Of a stretch of DNA of 64,000 nucleotides, positions 47,381 to 56,973 are shown in pieces. The position numbers were made by a program, and so were the translations under genes. Below the pieces are notes generated by a model that saw only the letters and a list, made by a program, of their open reading frames with translations, was not told where the DNA came from and did not search any database. Numbering within the stretch: the stretch's first letter is position 1; each line of letters opens with the position of its first letter. The stretch spans positions 1 to 64,000 of the forward strand of contig CALDDQ010000015.1 of NCBI GenBank assembly GCA_937936785.1, given 5' to 3'. Origin of the DNA: an uncultured Endomicrobiia bacterium. Its GTDB lineage: Bacteria > Elusimicrobiota > Endomicrobiia > DTEH01.

Positions 47381-48949
47381 GTGAAAAAAATTTTGTTATG
47401 TATATTTATTTTGTTTATAAGATACAATTTAATTTCAGAAGAAAATTTTTTTGCAACGAAACCATTTTCTATGGGCAATGCATATACGGCTGTTAGTGGA
47501 GATATATTTTCGTTGTATTACAATCCTGCTGGAATAGCATCTTCGCAGAATATTTTTTTTAATTTAGACATAGGTGGTGGGTATAATTTTAGTGGAGGAA
47601 TATTATATAACATAAATGAGATAATTTCTATTTCAGAAAAATTTTCAAAATTATCCCAAATTCAAACATATGGTGGTAGTATAGATATAACTCAACTTAC
47701 AGCATTGTTTTATGCGATAAAAAATTTAAATGACATATCATTACCTGGAAAAGGCATTATTGCAAAATTAAATGGTGGTGTTGGTATTAAAATAAGAAAT
47801 TATGGTTTTAGTGTGCGTAATTATACTGTTTTAGGATTAAAGCCAACCCTGGATACAGGATTTTATTTAGGCAATATGACACTGAACACAATTAATTTTG
47901 TAAAATCAATAAATTTTCCTACAGAAATTGGTGGAGTTTATATTTCTAATATTTCCACAGGTCCTGTTACAGATCCTGATTTGGTTGAAATACAAAGTAA
48001 ATTAAAAGATGTTGTGGATACATTTTTAGACACAAAATTGTTAAAAGATTTTGGTATATCTATACCTTCGGACATTTCTTCAGACCAGATTGCAAATGCA
48101 CTAATAAATGTTGCGTTAGAAAACGGAATTTCAGCACAAGAAATTAAAGATGCAGTAAAAAAACTTACAGATAAAGATTTTCAAGACAAAATAAAAAAGT
48201 TTATAGAAGATTATCTGTCAGATTTAAAAAAACAATTTTTTTCTGATAACAAAAGTGGTTTATTAGTTCAAGGGTTAAATATTACTGAATTAAGTTTAAC
48301 TTATGCAAGAGAACTTTTTTTTCCTAATTTATATATTGGTACAAATTTAAAATATTTGTTAGGATCTACAATATATTATAACTACTTAATTTTTAAAGAG
48401 ACAAAAAAGTTAGATTTTTCTAATATGGCAGAATTAAAAGATAGAATAACAAAAAAATCAAACGCGGTTTCTGTAGATTTAGGAGCAATTTATCAGTTAC
48501 CTATCAAAATAAAACCAATAAAAACTAAATTAGGAATAGTAGTTAACAACTTGGTAGAACCTGAGTTTGAACTTGCAGATTCAGAAAATAAATTAAATCT
48601 ACCACGAAAGTTAAAAACAGGTTTTTCTGCAGAAATGTTTAAACTGTTAACTTTTTCTGCAGATTTTGATATTACAAAGACAAAAACTTTAATTCCAGGA
48701 TATTATAATCAAAATTTATGTTTTGGATTAGAAGTTAACCCAACAACATTTTTTGTTTTACGGGCAGGATTTATAAAAAATATTGCTATGATAAGAGATG
48801 AAACAATTACTGCAGGTTTAGGATTAAAACTTTTTGGCCTAAATATAGATTTAGCAACAGCAGCAAGTTCTACAAATGTGTATTTAGATGAAACAGTTCT
48901 TGTGCCAAGTAGTGCATTTGTATCATTAGGTGTAAATTTCGGTTTTTAA
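47381..48949 (+). CDS. PorV/UPF0164-like outer membrane beta-barrel
   Basis: This 522-residue protein has a signal peptide (MKKILLCIFILFIRYNLIS) and the family start KPFSMGNAYTAVSGDIFSLYYNPAG, followed by many amphipathic strands to a C-terminal Phe (VNFGF). The segment at about residues 190-290 is unlike a barrel: it is rich in helix-forming residues (DIANALINVALENG-type) and forms an inserted helical domain. PorV-type proteins help secretion or lipid transport. The start is GTG. Confidence 0.8.
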   Translation: MKKILLCIFILFIRYNLISEENFFATKPFSMGNAYTAVSGDIFSLYYNPAGIASSQNIFFNLDIGGGYNFSGGILYNINEIISISEKFSKLSQIQTYGGSIDITQLTALFYAIKNLNDISLPGKGIIAKLNGGVGIKIRNYGFSVRNYTVLGLKPTLDTGFYLGNMTLNTINFVKSINFPTEIGGVYISNISTGPVTDPDLVEIQSKLKDVVDTFLDTKLLKDFGISIPSDISSDQIANALINVALENGISAQEIKDAVKKLTDKDFQDKIKKFIEDYLSDLKKQFFSDNKSGLLVQGLNITELSLTYARELFFPNLYIGTNLKYLLGSTIYYNYLIFKETKKLDFSNMAELKDRITKKSNAVSVDLGAIYQLPIKIKPIKTKLGIVVNNLVEPEFELADSENKLNLPRKLKTGFSAEMFKLLTFSADFDITKTKTLIPGYYNQNLCFGLEVNPTTFFVLRAGFIKNIAMIRDETITAGLGLKLFGLNIDLATAASSTNVYLDETVLVPSSAFVSLGVNFGF

Positions 48950-48969
48950 ATAATACAATATATAATAAT

Positions 48970-49746
48970 ATGCTGAAGACAAATAGAAATAAACTAATAA
49001 AAATTATTTTTATACTTGTGGCAATTAACAATTTTTTTTGTTTAGACATAATTTTTTCACAAAGAATATTTTCAAAACAAAATATTCGGGATAAAAAAAT
49101 GTTTAGTAGTAAAAATAATTTTTTTGAGTTAAGAAAACAGATGGTAGAACAACAGCTCAAAGGTAGAGATATAGTAGATAAAAAAGTTTTAGATGCTATG
49201 ATGAAGGTGGAGAGGCATAGGTTTGTTTTAGAAAAATATTTGTCTGATGCGTATGATGATACGCCGTTACCAATAGGTTTTGGACAAACAATATCGCAAC
49301 CGTATATTGTAGCACTAATGACACAGCTATTAGAATTAAAAGGCGATGAAAAAGTTTTAGAGATTGGCACTGGTTCAGGTTATCAAGCAGCAATTTTGGC
49401 TGAGCTTGTGGGCAGTGTTTATAGTATAGAAATTATTCCTGAACTTGGACAAAAGGCAGAGTCGTTGTTGAAAGATCTTGGATATAAAAATGTTTTTATA
49501 AAAATAGGAGATGGTTATTTAGGTTGGCCACAAGAAAGTCCTTTTGATAGGATAATAGTAACATGTGCTCCTGATCATATCCCTGGTCCGTTGATAGAAC
49601 AATTAAAAGTTGGTGGTAAAATAGTTATACCTGTAGGTGTTTATGTACAGGAACTTGTTGTGGTAGAAAAAACAAAAGACAAAATTGTTAAAAGAAGTAT
49701 TATCCCAGTTAGTTTTGTTCCTATGAAACGCAATGTTGTGGAATAA
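48970..49746 (+). CDS. pcm: protein-L-isoaspartate O-methyltransferase with N-terminal signal-like segment
   Basis: The 258-residue protein repairs isoaspartate by SAM-dependent methylation. The core is canonical: REMVEQQL-like LRKQMVEQQLKGRDI, MKVERHRFVLEKY, PLPIGFGQTISQPYIVALM and motif I VLEIGTGSGYQAAILAEL. The first 40 residues (LIKIIFILVAINNFFCLDIIF) look like an export signal, unusual for this enzyme. An internal ATG at 49099 would give a normal cytosolic form, so the location is open. Confidence 0.88.
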   Translation: MLKTNRNKLIKIIFILVAINNFFCLDIIFSQRIFSKQNIRDKKMFSSKNNFFELRKQMVEQQLKGRDIVDKKVLDAMMKVERHRFVLEKYLSDAYDDTPLPIGFGQTISQPYIVALMTQLLELKGDEKVLEIGTGSGYQAAILAELVGSVYSIEIIPELGQKAESLLKDLGYKNVFIKIGDGYLGWPQESPFDRIIVTCAPDHIPGPLIEQLKVGGKIVIPVGVYVQELVVVEKTKDKIVKRSIIPVSFVPMKRNVVE

Positions 49747-49757
49747 AAAGTTAAAAA

Positions 49758-50792
49758 ATGAAAATTATAGATTTGACAGAGAAAATAAGAAGTGATAATT
49801 TTATAGAAGAAAAAATTTTATCTGCAGTTTGTGCAATTAAGAGTGGAGGTTTAGTTATTTTTCCTACTGAGACAGTTTATGGTCTTGGTGCGGATTGTTT
49901 TAACAAAACAGCAGTAAAAAAAATATTTATTACCAAAAAAAGACCGTTTAACGATCCGTTAATTGTTCATATTAGTGACAAAAAACAGTTGTTTTTATTA
50001 ACAGAAAAAGTTGATCAAAGAGTTAAGTCGCTTATAGAAAATTTTTGGCCTGGACCGTTGAGTATAGTTGTCAAAAAAACTTCGTTAGTGCCAGATATAG
50101 TTACTGCTGGAAAAGATACGGTATGTATTCGTATGCCAAAAAACGTTGTTGCAAAAAAGTTTATACAAATGTGTCAAACTCCAATTGCAGCGCCTTCTGC
50201 AAACCTTTTTAGTAGGGTTTCTTCCACTCATATAGATCATATTGTAAAAGATTTTTCTGATACTAAAAATATTGATTATGTAATATATGATGGATATTCG
50301 TTTTACGGTATGGAATCAACGATTATAGATTGCACAGAATATCCATTCAAAGTTTTAAGATATGGTAGTATACCAATTTTTAAAATAAAAGAAAAAACTA
50401 AATTAATAATAAAAGAAAAAAACTTGTTCAAAAAAACAGAAATAAAAGTTCCCGGAATGTTTAAAAAACATTATGCACCCAGTAAAGAAACATTTTTAGC
50501 CAGAAATATCTTTAAATATGTCAAGGAACAAAAAGATGAATGTATAGAAAAAGTTATGATTATATGTAGTGATAACACACAAAAAAAGTTGTTAAACCAA
50601 TTTGGTTTTAACATAAAAATTTTGTCTTATGGAAATAATTTTTCACAAATTGCAAAAAAATTATATTATATTTTACGTCTTGCTGAACAATCTATGTGTG
50701 AAAAAATTGTTATAGAACCTGTTGCCAATAGAGGACTGGGAAAAACTATTTTGGATAGAATAATTAGAGCAAGTGAAGGTAAATTTGTTTAG
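49758..50792 (+). CDS. threonylcarbamoyl-AMP synthase (Sua5 type)
   Basis: The 344-residue enzyme makes threonylcarbamoyl-AMP for t6A37 of tRNAs. The YrdC domain (residues 1-200) has FPTETVYGLGADC, TKKRPFNDPLIVH, WPGPLSIVVKK and APSANLFSRVSSTH. A C-terminal Sua5 domain follows (about 235-340, PGMFKKHYAP). It is the long Sua5 form, rather than short TsaC. It follows pcm after 11 bases. Confidence 0.92.
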   Translation: MKIIDLTEKIRSDNFIEEKILSAVCAIKSGGLVIFPTETVYGLGADCFNKTAVKKIFITKKRPFNDPLIVHISDKKQLFLLTEKVDQRVKSLIENFWPGPLSIVVKKTSLVPDIVTAGKDTVCIRMPKNVVAKKFIQMCQTPIAAPSANLFSRVSSTHIDHIVKDFSDTKNIDYVIYDGYSFYGMESTIIDCTEYPFKVLRYGSIPIFKIKEKTKLIIKEKNLFKKTEIKVPGMFKKHYAPSKETFLARNIFKYVKEQKDECIEKVMIICSDNTQKKLLNQFGFNIKILSYGNNFSQIAKKLYYILRLAEQSMCEKIVIEPVANRGLGKTILDRIIRASEGKFV

Positions 50793-50911
50793 AAAACATA
50801 GTTTGGAAACATTTTATTTTAATAAATTAAAACTTTTCAACAACAATAAAAATATTTTATATTTTAAGCAATTATATTGACATTTGTAGTATGATTTTAT
50901 AGAAACAAAGT

Positions 50912-52003
50912 ATGGATTTTAAATTTTTAAGTAAACCTGCAATTGTAGGACTTGACATTGGTTCAAAAAATGTTAAAGTAATATTTCTTAAATCAACATC
51001 AAAAAACAAATATAAATTAGAGAAATGGGCTATATTACCTTTACCAGACAATATTGTTTCACAAGAAGTACTTCCAGAAACACGAAATCCTGTGGTAATC
51101 CAAACTGTAAAAGATTATTTTAACAAAAACAAAAATATTCCAAGGTATGTGTCAATTTCAGTTTCAGGTCCATCAATAGTAATAAGATATATTAAACTTC
51201 CTATAATGACAAAAGAAGAATTAGAAAAATCAATAAACATAGAAGCAGAACCATTTATTCCTTTTCCAATATCAGAGGTGAATTTAGCTTTTGATATTAT
51301 AGGTGAGGTTATGGATGAAGGGGTAAAAAAAAATGAAGTTGTAGTAATTGCTGCAAGAAAAGATGTTATAGATGCTAAATTAGAGTTGTTAAAAGAATGC
51401 AAACTTATACCAAGGCATGTTGATGTAGATGTTTTTGCTTTAGAAACAATTGTTAGGCATAGTTATGATATAGAAAAAGAAGTTATAAGTATTATAAATA
51501 TTGGAACAAATATAACAAATGTAAGTATCATAGAAGATGGTGTGACACGTGTTAGTAGAGATTTGCCTATAGGAATGAATTATATAATTCAAAACATTAA
51601 AAGTATTCAGAATATAGATGATGTTAAGATTTTATATGATATGCTAAAAACAGATGGTTTGATTATTAAAGAAGAAGATAAAGAACGTTATTTGCAAGAA
51701 GAAAAAAAAGATTCGTTGTTGTTTTCTAAAAATTTAATTTCAGTATTAAAAGAACTTTCTACAGAATTACACAAGATTGTGGACTTCTATTATTTTCAGA
51801 AAGGAGAACAAAAGTCGTTATCTAAAATATTTATTAGTGGAGGAGGAACTGTTATAAAAAATTTAGATAATTTTATAGAAGAAGAATTTAAAGTTCATAC
51901 AGAAATTTTTGATCCATTTCGTAGAATTGAAGATGGAAAACGTATTCCTGAAGATATAAAACCCTTGTTTGCAGTAGCGGTTGGGTTAGCTTTAAAAAAA
52001 TGA
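50912..52003 (+). CDS. pilM: type IV pilus assembly ATPase-like PilM
   Basis: This 363-residue actin-like cytoplasmic protein has VGLDIGSKNVKVIFLK at the start and FISGGGTVIKNLDNFIEEEF near the end, as in PilM. It binds the N-terminus of PilN. It begins a pilM-N-O-P-Q operon with 5-9 base gaps. The 119 bases upstream contain TTGACA at 50877 but no clear -10. Confidence 0.92.
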   Translation: MDFKFLSKPAIVGLDIGSKNVKVIFLKSTSKNKYKLEKWAILPLPDNIVSQEVLPETRNPVVIQTVKDYFNKNKNIPRYVSISVSGPSIVIRYIKLPIMTKEELEKSINIEAEPFIPFPISEVNLAFDIIGEVMDEGVKKNEVVVIAARKDVIDAKLELLKECKLIPRHVDVDVFALETIVRHSYDIEKEVISIINIGTNITNVSIIEDGVTRVSRDLPIGMNYIIQNIKSIQNIDDVKILYDMLKTDGLIIKEEDKERYLQEEKKDSLLFSKNLISVLKELSTELHKIVDFYYFQKGEQKSLSKIFISGGGTVIKNLDNFIEEEFKVHTEIFDPFRRIEDGKRIPEDIKPLFAVAVGLALKK

Positions 52004-52009
52004 AATTTT

Positions 52010-52585
52010 ATGGTTAACATAAATCTTTTACCGAAAGAAATATTAGAGAAACAAAAGGTACAGCAGATGTTAAAATTATCAATTACTGCTGTTGTTGGTA
52101 TTATTTTTATAACGGCGATAATTTTTTTAGTGAAAGCATCTGTTTTGCCAGGGTATAGTGCTAAGTTATCAAGTTTAGAGAAGGAACTTAAACAGGTTCA
52201 GCCGATTGTAGATGAAGTAAATAAATTAAAAGGAATAAAATCTACTTTAGAGAGTAGAAAACAGTTAGTTGAACAACTGTTAAACAGCGGGTTAATATAC
52301 CCAAAATTTATGACAAGTTTAATGGAGACATTGCCTGAAGGGATTTGGTTTACAAACATAAATACAGTTTCAAATCGTGGTCCAGATAAAAATATTATTT
52401 CGATAAAAGTTAATGCTAATTGTAATTCTTATGATAAAATTGTTATAGCAGATTTTATTTCAAATTTAGAAAATAATCCAACATTGTTTAAAGAAGTAAA
52501 ATTAGGACCTATAAATATAATCCCTGAAGGGAGTTATGAAAAACATACTTTTAACATAATGTTTGATTACATAGTGCCACAATAA
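52010..52585 (+). CDS. pilN: type IV pilus inner membrane protein PilN
   Basis: The 191-residue bitopic protein starts MVNINLLPKEIL, the PilN INLLP motif that binds PilM. The transmembrane helix spans about residues 23-45, a coiled coil follows, and a periplasmic ferredoxin-like domain closes the protein. It sits between pilM and pilO. Confidence 0.9.
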   Translation: MVNINLLPKEILEKQKVQQMLKLSITAVVGIIFITAIIFLVKASVLPGYSAKLSSLEKELKQVQPIVDEVNKLKGIKSTLESRKQLVEQLLNSGLIYPKFMTSLMETLPEGIWFTNINTVSNRGPDKNIISIKVNANCNSYDKIVIADFISNLENNPTLFKEVKLGPINIIPEGSYEKHTFNIMFDYIVPQ

Positions 52586-52591
52586 TAGATT

Positions 52592-53125
52592 ATGAAAAAA
52601 GAACAACAAATATTAGTGATTGTAACAATAGTTGTAGTGTTTTATTTATATGCATTTTTAAATTTTATATTGGTCCCTTTAAATATTAAAATTTCGCAAG
52701 TGAAAAAATTAATAAACGATAAAACAACTAGTTTAGAACAAGCAAGGTTGTTGACAGAAAGTTTGCCTAAGTTGAAACAAGAAACAAAATTGTTAGAATT
52801 AGAAATAGTTGAACTGGAAAAAAAATTGCCAAAACAAACAAATTTACCTTCGTTAATAAAAATAATAAGTCGTCAAGCACAAAATTATGGTATAAAACTA
52901 AATACATTGACTCCACAATTAATAGATTCTTCATCGCCACAGTTTAAAGAAATACCGTTTACAATAAGTTTTATGGGAAGTTATCATTCTGTAGGACAAT
53001 TTTTATCAGAACTTGCTCAAGGAGAGCGAATTATTGCGTCAAGAGATTTAACTTTAACTTATAGTGGTCAAAAAGATTATCCAATAAATGGAACTTGTAT
53101 CATTTATGCATTTTCACTAAAATAA
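52592..53125 (+). CDS. pilO: type IV pilus inner membrane protein PilO
   Basis: The 177-residue protein has an N-terminal transmembrane helix (about residues 7-28), a coiled coil (LEQARLLTESLPKLKQ) and a ferredoxin-like domain with PFTISFMGSYHSVGQFLSEL, typical of PilO. It partners PilN. Gap to pilP is 5 bases. Confidence 0.9.
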   Translation: MKKEQQILVIVTIVVVFYLYAFLNFILVPLNIKISQVKKLINDKTTSLEQARLLTESLPKLKQETKLLELEIVELEKKLPKQTNLPSLIKIISRQAQNYGIKLNTLTPQLIDSSSPQFKEIPFTISFMGSYHSVGQFLSELAQGERIIASRDLTLTYSGQKDYPINGTCIIYAFSLK

Positions 53126-53130
53126 AACAT

Positions 53131-53640
53131 ATGAGAAAATATTTTGTATTACTAATTTTTTTTGTGGTGATATTTATTGGTTGTGATGATAAGTCAACAC
53201 AAATTGTAGAAGGTACAAGACAAATAAAACCATCTACTATAGAACAACCAACGCTTGTAACTTCATTATCAAAAACAGAGAAAAAAAAGTATGTTTATGG
53301 AGGGCTGTCTTTTAGAGATCCTTTTATGCCTACTTCTGGTGGTAAAATGGCAAAAGCAAAGTTAGGAATTACAAAAAAAGCTGTAGCGCCAAGTTTAGGT
53401 AGTTTAAATTTGAAAGGTATTGTAGTTGATGAAAAAGACAAAGTAGCATTATTTGTTAGTCCGTATGGGAGTTATATGTTTGTTAATGGAAAGTTATACG
53501 ACAGCCAAAATCGTTTAGTTAGAGGAGTTTCGGGAAAATTAATTTCAAAAGATAACGATGGTAATCTAAACGGAGTTGTTTTGATTACTGAAGAAAATTA
53601 TTATAAAGAATTTTTTTTGAAAGACAAAATTAGTAAATAA
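53131..53640 (+). CDS. pilP: type IV pilus lipoprotein PilP
   Basis: The 169-residue protein has a lipobox FIGC (MRKYFVLLIFFVVIFIGC). The first part is disordered, and the C-terminal HR-like domain has GLSFRDPFMPTSGG and LGSLNLKGIVVDEKDKVALF, the PilP/GspC core. The start at 53131 gives this lipoprotein signal, where the longer frame at 53095 does not. It connects PilNO to the secretin. Confidence 0.87.
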   Translation: MRKYFVLLIFFVVIFIGCDDKSTQIVEGTRQIKPSTIEQPTLVTSLSKTEKKKYVYGGLSFRDPFMPTSGGKMAKAKLGITKKAVAPSLGSLNLKGIVVDEKDKVALFVSPYGSYMFVNGKLYDSQNRLVRGVSGKLISKDNDGNLNGVVLITEENYYKEFFLKDKISK

Positions 53641-53690
53641 TTTAAATTATTTTTATAAATGGATATGACCATTTGTATGGAGGAATAATA

Positions 53691-55436
53691 ATGACAAAAA
53701 TAGTTTTTTGGTTAATAATTTTTTTGTTTGTTAATAGTTTAGTCGCACAAGAAAATGTTCAGTTGGATAAATCAACAGGAGAATTAACAATAACAGATAC
53801 ATCAAAAACTGTTTCTCAAGATACTAAAATAAACGAATTAGTTGGTGTAAAAGTTGATAATAATATAGTATTTTTAGAATTTAGTAAAAAACCAGATTCA
53901 ACAAATTTTTATTTAGATTCACCTGCAAGAATAGTTATAGATGTTAAAGAATGTAGTTTAAAAAAAGATATTATAATACCAAAATTTCAAGAGAATGAAT
54001 TTGTTAACAAAATTAGAACAAGTCAATTTGAGACAAGACCAACCAAGATTGTGCGAATAGTTCTTGATTTAAATAAAAAATATGATTATGAAGTTTTTAC
54101 TGAAGACAATGTTGTGAAAGTAACAATATTGCCAACAGAAATTTCTTCAAAAAAAGTTTCAAAACCACAACAAGAAAAAAATTATACTTTAAAAGAAAAG
54201 AGTATTTTGCCAAATGTAATTGTAAGTTTAGAATATGACGATGCTGATTTAACAGATGTGCTACAAATGTTAGCAATAAAAGCTAATCTTAACATTATTT
54301 ATGGTCCTGATGTTACTGGAACAATTTCTTTAAGTTTAAAAAATGTTCCTTTTGATAAAGCTTTTGATACGATACTAAAACTAAAAGGTCTTACTTATAT
54401 CCCAATATCTGACAATATAATTCGTGTAGCGACACCTGCTACAATAGAATCTGAACGTTCCCAACAGATGGTCTATACTAAAATATTTCCTTTAAACTAT
54501 GTAATTGCAGATGAGGTAAAAACTCAGATAGATTCAATTCGTGCAGCAGAAAATAGGTCTAAAGGAGCAGTTTCAGCAGATAAACAGACAAATTCTTTGA
54601 TAGTAACAGAGACAGAAGAAGGTTTAAATTTTATTGAAGGATGGATAAAAAAATTAGACCAAAAACCATATCAAGTATCAATCGAAGCACAAGTGATAGA
54701 CATTTCTCTGGATGATTTGAAAGAAATTGGGGTTGATTGGTCCTATACTGGATTGGAAACAAAAGCTGGTTCTGGAATAGATTATAAGATGACACCAAGA
54801 ACTTCAATTGGTGGAGCAACTTTTTCTGGGACTGTTGGAGAATTAGGTGTAAATCAAGCAGATATTAGTGTAGGTCTTCCTGCAAGCGGTGTGTCATTTC
54901 AGTTTGGCCAAATGACAAACAGTATGTTATTAACATCAAAGATAGCAGCATTAGTAACACAAGGTAAAGCTAAAGTTTTATCAAAACCGAAAGTTACCAC
55001 AATTAGTAACAAAACAGCGACATTGTTAGCAGGAGAAAAAGTGCCTTATAAAACTACAACAATAGCAAATACTGGTGTTGCAACTGAATCGTGGGAATTT
55101 TTAGATGCAGGAGTAAAACTTACAGTAACACCTACAGTTACACCTGACAAATGGGTAAAACTTACTGTTGTTCCTGAAGTTAGTGTTCCACAACCAGCAC
55201 CTGTTGGAGTAGCTCCTACAGTAAGAACAAGAAATACTCAGGTTACAGTAATGGTAAAGAATAATGAAGCGTTGGTTATTGGTGGATTAATCTCAGATGC
55301 AGATTTGGAAACGATACAAAAGGTTCCTTTTTTAGGTGATTTACCTATATTAGGATATTTTTTCAAATATAAATCTACAACAAAAAGAAGATCTGAACTG
55401 GTAATACTAATTACGCCAAGGATAGTAGAAGACTAA
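53691..55436 (+). CDS. pilQ: type IV pilus secretin PilQ
   Basis: The 581-residue secretin has a signal peptide and an AMIN domain (about 35-130, NNIVFLEFSKKPDSTNFYLDS). STN and N1-type domains follow (about 165-315, ANLNIIYGPDVTGTISLSLKNVP). The secretin core from about 330 has VSIEAQVIDISLDDLKEIGVDW and ends with GGLISDADLETIQKVPFLGDLPILGYFF. It forms the outer membrane gate for the pilus. The strong GGAGG lies before ATG 53691. PilB, PilC, PilT and pilins are not in this window. Confidence 0.93.
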   Translation: MTKIVFWLIIFLFVNSLVAQENVQLDKSTGELTITDTSKTVSQDTKINELVGVKVDNNIVFLEFSKKPDSTNFYLDSPARIVIDVKECSLKKDIIIPKFQENEFVNKIRTSQFETRPTKIVRIVLDLNKKYDYEVFTEDNVVKVTILPTEISSKKVSKPQQEKNYTLKEKSILPNVIVSLEYDDADLTDVLQMLAIKANLNIIYGPDVTGTISLSLKNVPFDKAFDTILKLKGLTYIPISDNIIRVATPATIESERSQQMVYTKIFPLNYVIADEVKTQIDSIRAAENRSKGAVSADKQTNSLIVTETEEGLNFIEGWIKKLDQKPYQVSIEAQVIDISLDDLKEIGVDWSYTGLETKAGSGIDYKMTPRTSIGGATFSGTVGELGVNQADISVGLPASGVSFQFGQMTNSMLLTSKIAALVTQGKAKVLSKPKVTTISNKTATLLAGEKVPYKTTTIANTGVATESWEFLDAGVKLTVTPTVTPDKWVKLTVVPEVSVPQPAPVGVAPTVRTRNTQVTVMVKNNEALVIGGLISDADLETIQKVPFLGDLPILGYFFKYKSTTKRRSELVILITPRIVED

Positions 55437-55460
55437 TCAATTTGTTTCGGAAATAATAAA

Positions 55461-56963
55461 TTGCAACAGTTAAATTTAATAGAATCACTGGAATTGGTTT
55501 TATTGGTAGTTTTTTTTGTTTTCTTGCCGATTTTATTCTGTGCAGTTCCAATGTTTTCAAAATTAGTTTTGTTGTTTATAATATTTGCCGTGTTTATAAT
55601 TAATACTTATAAAATTCAAGTAAAAAAAATGAGAATAAGTTTTTTAACAAATAAAGTTTTTGTTTTGTTTATAGTATTTTTTATATATCTTGTTTTTAAT
55701 ACATTTTTTGTTTCAAAAATTATTTATGATAGCAAGGTTGAACTAATAAATTTTGTTATCTACACAATAGTATTTTTTGTGATTTTATTAGTTGATAACG
55801 AAAAATTAACAAAATCTTTATTATATTCATTTTTTGTGGTAATAATATATTTTTTAGTATCATATATTTCAAGTGACAATGATAGAGAAAAAATAATTTA
55901 TTATTTCTTTTATAATCCGAATATTTTTGCAGGGTATTGTTTAATAAATTTATTTTTTTCTTATGTTTGTGTTAGAAACAATTTTAGTGATAAAATTATA
56001 ATTTTAATAAATTGTATTTCATCTTTATTGTTGTTAATTTTTATGAAAAATTATGCTGCGTTATTTGTTATTTTTTTATTAGGATTTTTTTTAATAAAGA
56101 AATACTACAAGATTTCTTTTATTACTATAATAATTATTATATTTTTTTTAGCAAATGTTATTATATTAATTAATTACCAAACTTTTGTTGATAGAACGGT
56201 TTGGTTTATTGCAGGTGTTAGAATTTTTTTGAAAAATATATTTTTAGGGATTGGTTTAAACAATTTTAAACATTTTTATTTGTCTAATATTGTTGAACCA
56301 GTTTTTCCTTCTGTTGCAACTATATATTTGCATAATTATTTTCTTCAATTGGCATTAGAAATAGGTGTTTTGGGAATATTATTAAAAATTATAATATTGT
56401 TTATGATTCTAAGATTTAAAAATAATAATTTATTTTTTTATCCAATAATTGCAATACTAATTTTAAATTTTTTTGATTATAATTTAGTTATACCACAAAA
56501 TAGTATTTTGCTATATACGATGTTATCTGGATATGTAAAGAATACGGGCCAGTTTTTGTTTGTTGAACAGAAAAATAAATATATATATTTTTTTGTAATA
56601 ACAGTATTTTTTTTAATAGGATTTTATATGACAAAAAAGTATTATGATATTGAAATGTTGTTTAAGTATCCAGATAAAAATAATTTAAAACAAATAATAA
56701 ATATTGACAAAACTTGTTGGCAGGCATATGCTGATATGGCAAAAATAAATATTGCAGAGAAAAATTTATATTTAGCATTAGACAATTTATTTTTAGCTAC
56801 AAAATATAATTCACAATATTCAGAAGCATATTTCTACATAGCATTGATATATAAAAAGTTAAATATTAACAAAAATTTTGTATACAAAAATTTATCTAAA
56901 GCAATAAAACTCAATCCTAAAGCATCTGATAGATATATAAAATATTTCAATTCTAATTTTTAA
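55461..56963 (+). CDS. O-antigen ligase-like (Wzy_C) membrane protein with C-terminal TPR
   Basis: The 500-residue protein has 10 or more transmembrane helices. The Wzy_C signature region reads GIGLNNFKHFYLSN with HNYFLQLALEIGVLGILL near residues 265-310. The last 90 residues (CWQAYADMAKINIAEKNLYLALDNL) form TPR-like repeats. Relatives transfer glycans to lipid A core or to pilins. The start is a TTG at 55461. The position directly after pilQ and before a glycosyltransferase suggests pilin or surface glycosylation. Confidence 0.82.
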   Translation: MQQLNLIESLELVLLVVFFVFLPILFCAVPMFSKLVLLFIIFAVFIINTYKIQVKKMRISFLTNKVFVLFIVFFIYLVFNTFFVSKIIYDSKVELINFVIYTIVFFVILLVDNEKLTKSLLYSFFVVIIYFLVSYISSDNDREKIIYYFFYNPNIFAGYCLINLFFSYVCVRNNFSDKIIILINCISSLLLLIFMKNYAALFVIFLLGFFLIKKYYKISFITIIIIIFFLANVIILINYQTFVDRTVWFIAGVRIFLKNIFLGIGLNNFKHFYLSNIVEPVFPSVATIYLHNYFLQLALEIGVLGILLKIIILFMILRFKNNNLFFYPIIAILILNFFDYNLVIPQNSILLYTMLSGYVKNTGQFLFVEQKNKYIYFFVITVFFLIGFYMTKKYYDIEMLFKYPDKNNLKQIINIDKTCWQAYADMAKINIAEKNLYLALDNLFLATKYNSQYSEAYFYIALIYKKLNINKNFVYKNLSKAIKLNPKASDRYIKYFNSNF

Positions 56964-56973
56964 AAATTATCTA

